From: Bolinopsis microptera
Lineage: Eukaryota > Ctenophora > Tentaculata > Lobata > Bolinopsidae
DNA: 64,000 nt
Assembly: GCF_026151205.1 (NCBI RefSeq)
Contig: NC_087081.1
Coordinates: 12,091,113 to 12,155,112, forward strand
Direction: 5' to 3'
The notes under the pieces were generated by a model. The model saw only the letters and a program-made list of their open reading frames with translations. It ran no database searches and had not been told where the DNA came from. Position 1 is the first letter of the stretch. The number at the start of each line of letters is the position of its first letter. Positions 1 to 11,337 of this stretch are shown here, in pieces. The position numbers and the translations under genes are program-made.

Positions 1-712
1 TGTTTTAGGGCAGTCCTTTAAGTTCAGGTTGTATCTGAGAGCTATTGCATCTGAGAACTGTTGTTTATTCATCAGATATCCATACTCTTTTAAAGGTAGT
101 GCTGTTAACCAAGCACTTGCCCCTTTCTCAGCCGCTAGTTGGAACATCAACTTTGCCAGAGGTGTTGACTCGAGCTCCTGGCGTATTTCTGCTTGTTTTT
201 GTCGATAAAAGAGATTTCGTTCTGTCGTTATCTCAGTTTTCACTCCTTTACTATGTCTCCAGTCCTCTGTGTAGTTGTCTATCTGCTTGAGAATAGCTTC
301 TTTAAGGGGTTTTGTGGCTCTACATGAGAAATTGTACTCTCGGTCTGCCATTTCCATCATAACTGGTATACCCAATCCTCCATATCTTGGTGGTAGAGCC
401 ATTATGTTCCTTAGTTCATCAGTGCAGCTAAACAGCCTGTTAATGATAGCTGGGATAAACTCATCACGTGTTACTTGTTCTAGAGGAGTGAGCCTATTTG
501 CAACTCCTGGGGTAGTTCTGCACACATAGTTCCATCTTTTACTAAGCCCATACATGTATGCACTGTATGCTATTTGAGGTTCTCTTGATGCTATATCACT
601 TAACTGTTTAAGATCACGACACCATTCTTGAACTTTTTCCTCAATGAAAGCCTCTTTTCCTTGGTCTGTTCCGATGAAGCTGCCCAGATATCGTCGACCA
701 ACGCTTATTACA
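1..712 (-). CDS. C-terminal part of a retroelement reverse-transcriptase ORF, partial
   Basis: The minus strand is open without a stop from about 712 to the window edge at 1, roughly 237 codons. The translation has the order typical of the region after the RT catalytic domain in a retroelement family I recall from cnidarian genomes: GRRYLGSFIGTDQG near the start, then KVQEWCRDLKQLSDIA, PQIAYSAYMYGLSKRW, then LPPRYGGLGIPVM. In that family these segments are HLG-IGS, W-LS-IA, P-AAY-A--HGL and LP-R-GGLGI. The N-terminal part is missing: the frame closes just upstream, where a dispersed repeat (719-785) begins. The 3' end lies beyond the window. I infer a truncated mobile element, not a host gene. 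The family name is from memory and was not searched. Confidence 0.7.
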
Positions 713-2785
713 CTGACTATATGCTATAGTGAAACGACGATGGGGGTCACGACGTGATTCAAGGTTTGTCAAAGTGAGCGTTTTAAAATGAAAGTGCAAA
801 TTTTTTTAAACGCGCAAAGGTTATATTTAGCTGCATTATTTGTCTTTGTCATACGTTGTATGACCCGCCGCGCACGAGTGCGCGGCTCCCCCTGTATCGT
901 AGAAACTCTACACTATAGTGAACTCAACATTATTGATTCACGATGTCAATCCTTCGCATCTCGCCGATCTGCGTACGAGATCAGAAGCATTTATATTTGA
1001 TGCGCGCGCGACCCAGTAGTGCATCGCACTACAATCAACACTATAGTGAAGCGACAGTGGGGGTCACCACGTGATACAAATTTGTCAGTTGTTGATAGAC
1101 TAATCTGCCGAGTTGAACTCGTCGGCGGTTGTACATTGTAGCGCAATGCGCGTAACTGTGCCGCGCCGCGCATGCTCTATGAGGCTTTTCGTTGATACAT
1201 GTTTCGTATTCCAAATATCAGAGATATTATTATATTTCCGCCTTCGGCGTCGCGCAAAAAGTGGCATGCAACGTATGTCTAGCTTCTCGCAGCTAGATCG
1301 CATCGCGTCGGCGAGATACGCTACCATGAGCCGCGCCGAGCTGCGATGAATTGACAGCGCGTACTAAATCACTTTGTAGGTTTACAACCTACCAGGACGC
1401 GCGCCGAGTTGGACTCGTCGACGGTCCAATATATGGAACAGATATTTTACGAGTATCACCCGTTAATAAATCACTCAACAGTCGATCTTCGAGATTTCTC
1501 TAAAAGGGCCTCCGACCGATGAAACCAACTTCAATCGATGTATTTTCGGACGCTGATTCCGAAACACCCTCGGCCCCCGCCCCCCCTTGACATACGTTGC
1601 ATGCCACTTTTCGCGCGTATTTGTGATACGTAACATGTATCAACCCCCCCTGATAGCAGGGTTAAAATGCTCCCCTAGCGAGATATTGGCTTAATTGACG
1701 ATGTCAATTCATCTCAGCTCGGCGCGGCACAGTAGCGCATCTCGCCGATCTAGAGAGGAATTGATGAATTCCAGCAAGATACGCGCCAAAAGACGCGCAG
1801 TTGCGGAGTGATGACAACGATTACTTTACACACTAATATCATTATAATTTGGCGTGACCGGAAAGAAAAACACGTGTAATAGTAGAAATTACTAAGCAAG
1901 AAGTATACTTTCACAGGATTGACTTCGTGTAAACTTTTAAGACGCTAATCACATTCGACTAAAAGAATGTGTTATAGATTCATGATATTTTTGAAATAGA
2001 CCATTGATAACTGTTTTTTAATCACAAAGTTAGTGCAATTTCAAGTGGAAAAAGGTGGTAGACATATCACAAATTGTATATGTATGTTAACTTTCATATT
2101 CTAATAATTTGATTACATACTTTAAAGAGAACAAACAGTACATGATGGAGTCATTCGTGAATTATTGACAAATAGATTTACGAGAAATACACAAATCGCT
2201 CACCATGTTCCTAGCTTTGAATTTACCCGGCGACCCCAGGCTTTGTGTTCTCAAACAAAGTCGTTATATTAATACGAGACTTTAGTTAATTTTAATAATA
2301 TTCAATTAATACGTGTATGAAAACCTAAAACGGGGTCCCCAGGTAATACGACTCAATTGATTAGATATTTCAAAGATTTCGATACGAGAGATACATCTCT
2401 TACTAGCTATGTATTTTCGTATAATACAGAATGACATTAACTGCGGAGCACCGTACTAAGTTTCACAACAAGGTCTATACTAAACATGCGAAGATGATTT
2501 ATCTTCGCATATATATACTAACACATAACAAACTTTAACACGTACTCTAAGTTGTCCTTAGTGACTATTTAAAATCCAAACCAAATCTAGAGTGTAGAGC
2601 GTATGTTGAAAACCCTAATCTGTAATCCGTACGAGAAATTAGACCAACATCCTTATTTGGTCATACCACCTGGCTATTATAAAGAGGTTCATAAAACCAA
2701 AATATATCCAAATAAATTTTGATCAATTAGGCTTAATAATAATATAATTGACGTTCATAAGGCTCAATAACAACCAAACAATTTT
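713..2785. repeat. Repeat-rich intergenic stretch, no gene seen
   Basis: No convincing coding region. Two copies of one short repeat can be matched, at about 719-785 and 1040-1085; both run CTATAGTGAA-CGAC-GTGGGGGTCAC-ACGTGAT with small differences. GC-rich words such as GCGCGGCACAGTAGCGCAT recur near 1145 (inverted), 1720 and again at 10895 and 37705. Bases 1530-1570 resemble part of a MITE found inside the foldback element near 38315 and 39830 (GGACGCTGATTCCGAA). The stretch reads as overlapping short transposon remnants. Confidence 0.6.
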
Positions 2786-3965
2786 TCAAGTTCCAACTTG
2801 AATTGCTCCAAGAGTTTGTTGTCTTATTCTTGCTACAAAGAGACTTCTTCGCTCTAGAGGTAGGTCTTCATCAAACAAGGATAGTGGGACAAGCTCTCCA
2901 GTCAGGTACCATGTGTGCCTGTTGAGGACTATCGTGGTGATGGCTGATACTCTGTCCACACTCTTGTACTTCTGAAGACTCTGTAAGAAACGGATGTCGT
3001 CGGAGGCTGCAGATTCAAGGAAAGAAGCGCTGAACCAAGCTCTCAAGTAAACGAAGACAACAAAGTGAACACATTTCTCTTCTTCGTCCAGTGAAATGGT
3101 ATCTATCATAATGTAGAAGCTGGAGCTGACCACCGTCCACCATGCCATCTACATTGTAGATGGCATGGTGGACGGTGGTCAGCTCCAGGTCTTTGTATCT
3201 GGAAAACGTATCCTTTCTTCATATCTATGCTTTCTCCATGGATTAGTTAAGCAAGCTCTAGGAATTCCTTGTAATTTCCTGGGCTGGTTGTTGAGTTGGT
3301 GGATGTGATTAATAAAGGATAGAAGGTCTCCTACTATATATACACGTCGTTCCTGTAGCAAGTAAGGATATCGGTAAGGACGATGTTCTGCAGATCGAAA
3401 TCTTCCCAGGAGGTCTTCTTGATCTTCAAAAGGGTTATTTCGAGTGATGTTGTGTCACCGAACAGTTGCTTGTAGGGAGATCCTCTTACAAGCTCCGCCT
3501 CCAGGACCTGATGTCTGCAGGCCATCCAGTGGATCTGTCGATGAGGAATTGCTGAAGAATAGTACATGCTTTTTTGTGAACTCCAATATTGGATGATGTC
3601 GTATCAAATCCAACGGCTATTATTTTATCTGCTAGGCTCTGGTCGTCGAGCATCTTCTCCACTTTGTCTGCTTCGTCCTAGTCCCTCGTCTTACAGATTG
3701 CGAGTATCTTGTTCTCTTCATCTTGTACTAAGACCACAGCCAGTCTGTTCACTTTCCTAAATCCTCCGAGGTCTGCTAGGAGTTTTCCGTCGAAATTTAT
3801 CTGTCTGACATTGGACGTAAAGTCTTTTTTGATCTTTGCAGCTTGCTTTGATTGGACTGAGGCTCTGTGACGACGTGCAGTGGACTCTAAGAGAGATAAC
3901 AGCCTCATATTATATCCCCGTGTCGTCACCGAGCAGTGAAATGCAGTGTCTCCTCGAACCGTCAC
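2786..3965 (-). pseudogene. Decayed transposase-like gene
   Basis: Three reading-frame pieces on the minus strand follow one another in the order of a protein family that I recall as frequent and multi-copy in invertebrate genomes. From the 5' side: INFDGKLLADLGGFRKVNRL (about 3740-3800), then KIIAVGFDTTSSNIGVHKKA in another frame, then MACRHQVLEAELVRGSPYKQ, then RFPDTKTW, then VYLRAWFSASFLESAASDD, and RHTWYLTGELVPLSLFDED near the 3' end. DTTSSN and ACRHQ correspond to the family's DTT-SN-G and ACRHH motifs, which look like an RNase-H-fold transposase of the hAT kind. Frames change at least twice and a 34-bp inverted duplication (3120-3188) breaks the region around a PGADH motif. The product cannot be functional. 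The family assignment is from memory. Confidence 0.6.
3120..3188. repeat. Perfect 34-bp inverted repeat
   Basis: The arm 3120-3153 is exactly the reverse complement of 3155-3188, with one base (3154) between them. It lies inside the transposase-like pseudogene and replaces the part where family members read PGA-HHARWM-KAIY. The left side of the interruption still encodes PGADH in one frame. The structure would extrude as an almost loopless hairpin. Confidence 0.95.
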
Positions 3966-5654
3966 TGAGGGAAAGAAAATAAGGTACTACGTATGAAAAT
4001 GAGAGAAAATTCTATCAGTATCATGAAATTACCAAGGAGATGACAGTAAATTATTCACAAATCTGATTTATTTTTAATTAACGATGAACAGCAAGAAGGC
4101 TTTTAGTTTTAATAACCAGGGTTTTAGCCAGGCAGGATAGTAATATAGTGAATACCTGATTTTGAGAGATACAATTACAGCCAAGACTGATGGCAAAACG
4201 AAAGAACTCCACAAATTTCTGACCAAAAATATATCGTCTCCTGAAAATTAAGTGTGCGTTTAGAATTTAATTCTATATAAAACCCATTCATTAAGGCTTC
4301 TAGCATAGCCGTTCTGTTTAGCGTAAAAATCGATTGGGATTTTAATAGCTAAGTCTAATAATATCCCAGTTACGTGGGATGAATTGCATGGATAAAATTT
4401 GTCCTATTTACTCTTATTACAATCTAGCGATTGTAAAAGTGTGTGGCTATATAAATATTGATATTTATTGATCCATGTCACGTGTCATTTGCACATAATA
4501 TGATCTCTTAAAACTATTAATACTACCGTCTGCACTTGACAATTCACGTGACGTGCCTAAAAATACCGAAGTCCCCCCCCCCCCCCCCCCCCCGGTTTTA
4601 GACTAATTTAACCAACTCGTAACTTAAAGAACAGTGCACGCCAGTTAAGTAAACGATATCCCTCACCCTCTTTCTGTGTCTGTTGCGACGAGGAAGAGCA
4701 GTGGGTTTTGAAATGGTTAACGTTTTTACCGTAGAAGCTTGCTAAAAAATCGCTGGATAGAATGCTATCATGTCATAAACAGTTTGCAGTTAGTGATCAG
4801 CTATAATAATTAATAGTATGGTTCATTTTACAAGTCCAGTAAGTGGGTCCGGAACTCTTTGGTGGCAAATTCTACGGTGGCGTCGTACAAAAACAGTCAC
4901 TGATCATTAAACTTATCGGCTGGTTAAGTATAAAGTGTAACATATTTTACCAGCGCCTATCAGCACGCCAGTGATAACAGCCGGAATTAATAGAAGCGCG
5001 GACAGACTTACAAAAAATGCCGACGGAAGTGTATTTTATATGAAACTTGTATATAATTCTGTCCGTGACTGCAGAGATCAGAGAACGTGATCTGAGCCGC
5101 GCGCACGTGCTAGTAGTATTAAATATTTAAACTTAACGGTAATTACATTGGAGTGTGTAATGTTAAATGTGTGTAGGGAGTTGGCTCAGCTCCGAGGTGA
5201 GTGTATAGATTACAGATCTGAGTGACATACTAACTATTCAATTTTAACTGTCATTTTCAAAGAATGTTCCATGGTTCCTCGAATTCACATGGTTTATGGG
5301 CCCAGTACTGAGCTTTCACAGTTCGTGTGGTAAGAATGTGGTAAAAAGTGGTAAAAAGTGGTGTTGCCTTGAGATCTAAGATGAGAAGTACGGACTCGTT
5401 TCGGGGGAAAAGTACGTACTTGTACGCAACTTTAAAAAGTCCGACTCATACGACGTACGGTTCAGATAGAATTTTTTGTTTTTGAATTACGCATAGTTAG
5501 TTCAAAGCAGAACAAAAAGCACTGCCGTGAAGAAAATGACAAGTTATGCGGGATAATATTACACTGCCTACAAGAAAACTAAAGCTCGTAGCTATCACAT
5601 CATGTGATTTTGCTCTGATCCAGGCTAACTTCACTGTTGTGACATTTTATCTCT
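3966..5654. other. Intergenic, no gene recognised
   Basis: No ORF or exon with recognisable content. It contains an uninterrupted run of 21 C at 4573-4593 and AT-rich unique-looking sequence. Confidence 0.5.
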
Positions 5655-5700
5655 GTAGTATTTCGATCATGTGATAATCTGCACATGATCGAAATACTAC
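5655..5700. repeat. Perfect 19-bp hairpin
   Basis: The arms 5655-5673 (GTAGTATTTCGATCATGTG) and 5682-5700 are perfect reverse complements with an 8-base loop. No ORF spans it. It may be a terminator-like or MITE remnant; I cannot assign it. Confidence 0.9.
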
Positions 5701-5755
5701 GTAAGAATGTAAGTCGCTGTCGGCCAGATCCTATTTACTATCATAATTGCATAGA

Positions 5756-6375
5756 AACCTGCTACACAACATGAAGGCTTTGATTTGCTTCTAATTTAAG
5801 AGCTATAATGTGTATGAGAAAAATCAACAAATTACTATGATAACAAATTTACGTGTTTACCTGAGTTATCTATATCGTTCGATAGCAACTCCATCTATAC
5901 ATCTAGTCAGCATCTAGTGTTACTCTTACTGTATTCCACCAGTACTTGCGATCCTGGTTGCAGCTTTCACATGTTTTGCGTTGTCGTAGAAGGTAGATCA
6001 TTTCTTACTGTCACGGGCTAACCAGATGGCATAGGAACATCCAAGAGCGACCAAAGCAGCCTCATTTATAAGTATACTTTCTTCTTCGTTCTCTTCGTAA
6101 GTTCAAAGTAGCTCCGCGGTAGAGCTGGAACAGTATGCAGTGCCAAAAGCCCCTACACCCAATTTCTACCGTAAAGAGCTGAGCTTTCCAACCGCACCCA
6201 TCGTTATTGTAGGCTTCTATAACTTTAGTGTTATCACTGCATTCTTCAGGACGTGTCCCTTTGATACCTGAAGAGACTAAATAAACTAAATTGATAATTC
6301 AGTACGAGTATAATCCTTATAGAAACGTTGATGAACCTATTTATTATATATAGTATTATAATTATATGGTGTAAT
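5756..6375. repeat. First copy of an imperfect tandem duplication
   Basis: It begins at AACCTGCTACACAACATGAA and ends near ATGGTGTAATAAGCAG. It matches 6979-8365 in the same orientation over most of its length, but lacks about 0.75 kb that in the second copy holds retroelement coding remnants. The shared words include TACTTGCGATC-TGGTTGCAGC and GTGTCCCTTTGATACCTGAA. Confidence 0.8.
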
Positions 6376-6382
6376 AAGCAGT

Positions 6383-6543
6383 TACATCACTGCTTATAAT
6401 GTGATAACATTATTTTCACAACTTTTAGTTGTGAAAATAGTTTTATCCAACGAGTTTGACGAGTTGGATTAAAAAAAATAGTTATATCCCGAGGTTTGAC
6501 CGAGGGATATAACTCATGTTATCATATTATAAGCAGTGATGTA
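6383..6543. repeat. Cloverleaf-like cluster of four nested inverted repeats
   Basis: An outer 28-bp stem (6383-6410 with 6516-6543, one mismatch) encloses three hairpins in a row. They are 6412-6438 (ATTTTCACAACT against AGTTGTGAAAAT), about 6445-6469 (ATCCAAC against GTTGGAT) and 6481-6513 (GTTATATCCC against GGGATATAAC). The second and third share their inner sequence (CGAGTTTGACGAG and CGAGGTTTGACCGAG) but have different, still self-complementary, outer stems. There is no coding potential. I infer a small fold-back mobile element or a DNA/RNA structure. Confidence 0.85.
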
Positions 6544-6686
6544 AATACATTCTCTGATGATCTACGAAATGATGCTACCGAATGCAGCATTTACATCGGA
6601 AATTAACGACCGATGATATTACTACATATAACATTCCAGAGTCGAACTTTCTAGAGGACACATCCTTATCTCTTAAAATTGTTACA

Positions 6687-6877
6687 GGTCGCTGAGATGT
6701 TGCTTATTATTTTAAATTGGTCAAATAAGCTCAGTGAAGCTCACACTCACACAAAACTTGCCACAAATGTTTGACTACTTGTTATTGACATTCTGTAAAA
6801 TTTTGAAGCAAAAATATTTATCAGAACATAAGTTATGCCACTTTCTGTTTTAAAAATAATTAGCAACATCTCAGCGA
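6687..6877. mobile_element. Short element with 17-bp terminal inverted repeats
   Basis: GTCGCTGAGATGTTGCT at 6687-6703 is repeated inverted (AGCAACATCTCAGCGAC) at 6861-6877. The 190-bp unit has no ORF and I could not identify a clear target duplication. A separate small hairpin (AGGGAGATAA / TTATCTCCCT) follows at about 6891-6917. Probably a MITE. Confidence 0.6.
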
Positions 6878-7265
6878 CTAAGGATGGACCAGGGAGATAA
6901 CTGCTTATTATCTCCCTCCTATTTACCTGTTAAGCATTACCAAGTATAATTAGTTCAAAGTCCACGCCCTACCTACCAACCTGCTACACAACATGAAGGC
7001 TTTGATTTGCTTTTAATTTAAGAGCTATAATGTGTATGAGAAAAATCAACTATAACAGGTTTAGATGTTTACCTGAATTCTGCATCGTTCGATAGCAACT
7101 CCATTTATACATCTAGTCAGCAAGCCATTACTGTACGTGTATTCCACCAGTACTTGCGATCTTGGTTGCAGCTTTCACATGTTTTATGGGTCCAACTTTC
7201 GCAGTTAATGGCTTCTACCTTGCGAGTTCGTAGAAGGTAGACCATTTCTTGCTGTCACGGGCTAA

Positions 7266-7990
7266 CTAAATGGCATAGGAACATTTAGGAGCGACCAAAG
7301 CAGCCTCATTCAGTGCTTTCTTCTTCGTTCTCTTCGTCAGTCCAAAGTAGTTGAGTAGAGCTGGTAAGTATGGTACCCAATCTCTACCGTAAAGAGCTGA
7401 GCTTTCCAAACGCACCTGTCGATGCCAGCTCTCTGTTGTACCGTACTTATTTACGCACGACTTGGTCACTGAAATTACTCTCGTCACCACAAGTCAGTTC
7501 AATCAGAATTACTTCTCTCTACAATGTCAGGTCTCTCGGATGTGTTGTAGATTTGATGTAGAACTGGGCAGGTATCGTGTCCTCGTCCCAGATCAGCATC
7601 CAGTCTTTCGCCCTCTCGAACGGCATCTCCTTCCTCAACTTCAGCTTATCATAGCTCCCATCCTCCAACTTGAACCGTAACGATTATTTGTCGAAGGGCG
7701 TGGAAAATGCGGAATTGTACGTCTTGAGTTGGTCTAGCAAGGCTCCAGCTATGACACGCAGAACGTTGTCATGCCTCCAGTTGTATCTCTTGGAGTTTCT
7801 TGCTACACTACAGACACTAGACATGGCCAGGATCTGGTTGATGTTACACGTCTTCCAAAAGTTTCCTGTGCTCGAATAGTTTCACAGCTTCATATATTAG
7901 CAGGGGTATTAGCCACATCCTTTTGTCGAGTTTAGATGGAATTTAAGGAGAGCTGGGCTCATCTTGTAGTTGTAGATGAGGTTGTTCCAA
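7266..7990 (-). pseudogene. Degenerate retroelement ORF fragments
   Basis: Two minus-strand pieces. One (7266-7490) reads SSALYGRDWVPYLPALL then KKKALNEAALVAPKCSYAI, followed after a stop by LARDSKKWSTFYEL, which recalls the A-RDR--WR segment of some non-LTR elements. The other (about 7670-7860) reads CNINQILAMSSV then RYNWRHDNVLRVIAGALLDQ, close to the RH--VL words seen in LINE-type ORFs. Both are short and interrupted by stops, and an earlier copy at about 5960-6200 shares only the first piece. The identity is tentative. It is not a functional gene. Confidence 0.4.
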
Positions 7991-8048
7991 TAAAGTCTAA
8001 TTGCGTTGTGTCTCCCATGTCAAGAACCTGCCCTGTACTACCTTGTTC

Positions 8049-8088
8049 ACCGAGGAGGACTCATGTTTACATCTGAGTCCTCCTCGGT
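8049..8088. repeat. Perfect 15-bp hairpin
   Basis: ACCGAGGAGGACTCA at 8049-8063 is repeated as its reverse complement at 8074-8088 with a 10-base loop. It lies within the second duplication copy, just upstream (minus-strand sense) of the retroelement fragments. Confidence 0.85.
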
Positions 8089-8817
8089 CTTTAGTTACTA
8101 CTCCAAACAGCTCCTGGAAGTAGAGATCTCGCTCCCTAGCAGTCAGCTCCGTCGTATACGACCATTTTGAGCTGTTATTGTAGGCTTGTTATATAAGGCT
8201 TCTATACATTTAGTGTTATCACTGTTCTTTAAGGCGTGTCCCTTTGATACCTGAAGAGACTTGTATTAAACTAAATTGATAATTCATTGCGATTATAATC
8301 ATGATAGAAACTTTGATGAACCTATTAATTATATTATAGTATTATGATTATTATATAGTGCAATAAGAGTTTCTACCTTTTTAACCCTGCACTAAGCTAA
8401 AATGTATTAATTTAATATGAAAATCACTTAAAATCTTACCTAAAAATTGCAGTCTAGCCTGATTGCGACATCATTAGAAGAGAGAAATAATTGAAATCCA
8501 ATTCAGCAACAGACAAGAAACCATACTTCCTGCAAATTTGGTAGTAATAAAGTCATGTCAACCTAGGAAATTGTTTCAGAGTATTTCTCTGATTCTGTCG
8601 TGTTGATCATCATTTCACAATGCCTCAGCCGTACTAAAACACAACCTACGATTTGAAAGGGCTCCCGTATGTTTGTTTTATGTGGGCAACATCGTAGAAT
8701 ACACACGCTATACACTATGGTTTCAGAGCGGATACTAATCTCATGCTGCAGTGTTAATAAGCATGAAAGTACAAAAGGTAACAAAATCTTATCGACTACA
8801 CAAATTCAGGTTATTAA

Positions 8818-9735
8818 ATGATAAAACAACTTCTTATCTACTCCAGCCCTAATGTCATAACTGATCACATATTATCTCACCACCTCCCTATATTTACAAT
8901 ATTTGACTGGGAAATTAGCAAGACCAAAAATATTCACAAGCACACTCAATATTATGACTATTATAAATCAAACACTGATAAATTTGCTGAAGTCTTGGGT
9001 AACAAACTAGACAAGAGGAAGTGTGTCAAACAGTATTATATATTCATTCAATTAAATCAAGTGATGCAATACAAACTAGACAATGAACCAATTATAGATT
9101 TTACTAACTTTCATGATATCTTTAAAAACAGCATTGACGAAACCTGCAAACTAGCTGTACCCAAAACCACTAAGCGCACTATCCAGAACAACCCCTAGAT
9201 TACTGGCGGGATTATAGCCTCAGTAAACCACTGCCATGGACTGTATGATGACTGGGCGAAAGTCAGGAAAGTTAAGTGTAAACAAGGCGAAACTGACACA
9301 AAAGGGGGCACATGCCTGTGTTCTATCTGCTGTAATAAAAGATACCGTTATGATGACTACATATAGAAATATAGAAAGGCTCTAAAAAAGGTTCGTAAAA
9401 AGGCTGTATCTGAATATTATTCTGACAAGTTTCTTGAAACTCAGGGAAACTCCAAGAAAACCTGGGAACTGATAAATAAAATTCGTGGCAAACAGAAACG
9501 TGATATCAGACCTATATTTACCATAGACAATGAAAAGATAACTGATCGCAGAGTTATAGCTAATGAATTCAATATAAGTATTTTGTATCCCTAGCATCTA
9601 ACCTTAATGCAGCCTACACAGAACTAGGAGAGATACAAATAAATCAGCTTCCAAGTTTCTGTGACTTCTTACCTAAATCGAATACAGCTAATATATATCT
9701 ACATGACTGCTCACCTGAGGAGGCTAATATAATGT
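8818..9735 (+). pseudogene. LINE fragment: end of endonuclease and linker before RT
   Basis: The frame starts inside an endonuclease-like region (TDHILSHHLPIF, compare the S-DH--P motif) and runs through a linker with KALKKVRKKAVSEYYSDKFL and NSKKTWELINKIRGKQ, then DNEKITDRRVIANEFN. An in-frame stop at about 9196 and another near 9364 break it, and a shift near 9575 moves the reading to another frame (SLASNLNAAYTELGEIQINQ). The match then ends near 9735. This is the region just upstream of the reverse transcriptase in non-LTR elements; the RT itself is absent. It is not the same family as the LINEs at 46821-64000. Confidence 0.65.
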
Positions 9736-10921
9736 AACTTGCCCAAGCGATAATCATGTTATTGTATGACTCCTACATTTAGGCTGTGATTAAGAGGTAA
9801 ATAGGGGTGTGATAACCTAAGACTAGGAGGGTACAAAATTACGGCCACGGTCCTTTTAAGTTTCGATTGTTTAATATTTAGCTGAAAATACGACACCGAT
9901 AATAGGTAAATACCGATTAAACGATTGGTATTGGTCAATATACTCACCATGTATAATTAATCTCAGCAATAATGGATACTAATCCGAACAGCCGGCCTGG
10001 TAACATAGTAATGTATCTCTTGACATATATTAATGATATTGAAATACGATATTTTGGGGAAATATGTTATGATCGGCCTATGCTGCTCAGAAGTAGAACC
10101 TATAAAATAGTCGAACAAGCCTATTAAACCAATTTCAACATTCAACAACCATGCTACTTCATAAATCAATGATTGAAAATTGAAATATCAAAATTGGACA
10201 GTGATCTTGACTTACCTTTATTATAAGGGCCTTATACAATATATATATATATATGTACATATATTAAATTAGTTTCTGTATAAAAGCATTTAAACCGACG
10301 TTGACAGTTTTGAAGTTCCTGTAAAAGAGGACATTAGTTTCTAGTAACTGAACTAACTTACACAAACTCAAACAAGTCAGTCGAGTTTCTGTATTTGCTT
10401 AATAAGCTGGTAATCGTACCGTTCCCAATGTAAATGAAAAGATTCCTGACCTTCAATTTGCTGAGTAATAGATCATACGGAATTAATGAATTAAATGGTT
10501 TCAGCCCAAGATTGCTTAATTACTACAAAACACAATAGGTTCTTAGTTCTAAAACGACAACTGTTCCATGTTCTATCAAAATTGAGAAGAAACGTAACTA
10601 AAGCTCAAAAGATAGATTCTTGATATCTCTTCCGTTACGAAAATCAGCTGGTTCATAAGATTAATGAAGAAGATTCGCATACACGATTTAAAATAAAAGT
10701 AGAAACGTAATCGAAAGACAAACTGAACAAATGAAGAGTTCGTCTTGAAACGAGCTATATATAAGAGTATAACGTAGCGCTCGACTCCAAATAGAATTCA
10801 AATAAAAATGCGCTTCGGTAGTTTCAACTCCCAGCAGCTGGGAGTTGGAAAACTGGAATTCACGTTACTGTCGCTGTGAGAAGCATTATTGAGTGCGCGG
10901 CGCGGCACAGTAACGCATCGC
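9736..10921. other. AT-rich intergenic, no gene seen
   Basis: Contains an (AT)n run near 10236-10250 and a small inverted repeat at 10829-10851 (CAACTCCCAG, CAG, CTGGGAGTTG). Short ORFs here show no recognisable motif. Confidence 0.5.
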
Positions 10922-11165
10922 GCTACAAGATATTGGCGAAAAACTGTATCAATCACGTGATATGACCATAGTATACGGAAGCTAGTCTAATTCTTCTCGT
11001 TAGGGTTAAGATTTCAGCATATGCTTTTGTTAATGTTAGAGATTGGGTTAGGGTTAGGATCAGATTAGAGGGCTATGATTTCGAATAGTCATGCATCATT
11101 CAGGGCCACCAAGAGAACGTGTTTAAAAAGTCACGTGACAGTCGAGTGTAGAGTGATTAGTTTAA
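10922..11165. repeat. Dispersed repeat, copy 1
   Basis: From GATATTGGCGAAAAACTGT to GAGTGATTA-TTTAATCATCATCC it matches 59145-59400 in the same orientation with many small differences. Both contain CACGTGATATGACC, a block of loosely telomere-like GGTTAGGG words, and AGTCACGTGACAG. A fragment of the left end also occurs near 1655-1690. Confidence 0.75.
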
Positions 11166-11237
11166 TCATCATCCTGAATTGACATCGTCAATTAAGTCGG
11201 CGGTCTCTGCTTTGTAACAAATATATACGAGTATTAT

Positions 11238-11337
11238 TTACTGGTCGGCGCTCAGCCTGTCATTCCGCCGAATCTTTATTCATTATCAATTATGTTTATG
11301 AACATAATAGCCTGGGTCCCCAGGTAAAGTATTATCC
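11238..11337. mobile_element. 100-bp MITE with 8-bp target duplication
   Basis: The unit runs TTACTGGTCGG to GGTCCCCAGGTAA and is flanked on both sides by AGTATTAT (11230-11237 and 11338-11345). The ends are roughly inverted (TTAC-TGG). A related 88-bp copy with its own 8-bp duplication is at 54540-54627. The shared core is CTCAGCCTGTCATTCCGCC. An 8-bp duplication fits the hAT superfamily, among others. Confidence 0.85.

Larger units (their letters stand above)
6979..8365. repeat. Second, longer copy of the tandem duplication
   Basis: Same start (AACCTGCTACACAACATGAA) and same end region as 5756-6375. It keeps the internal segment that the first copy lacks. Most mismatches are point changes, so the duplication is old. 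Confidence 0.8.
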
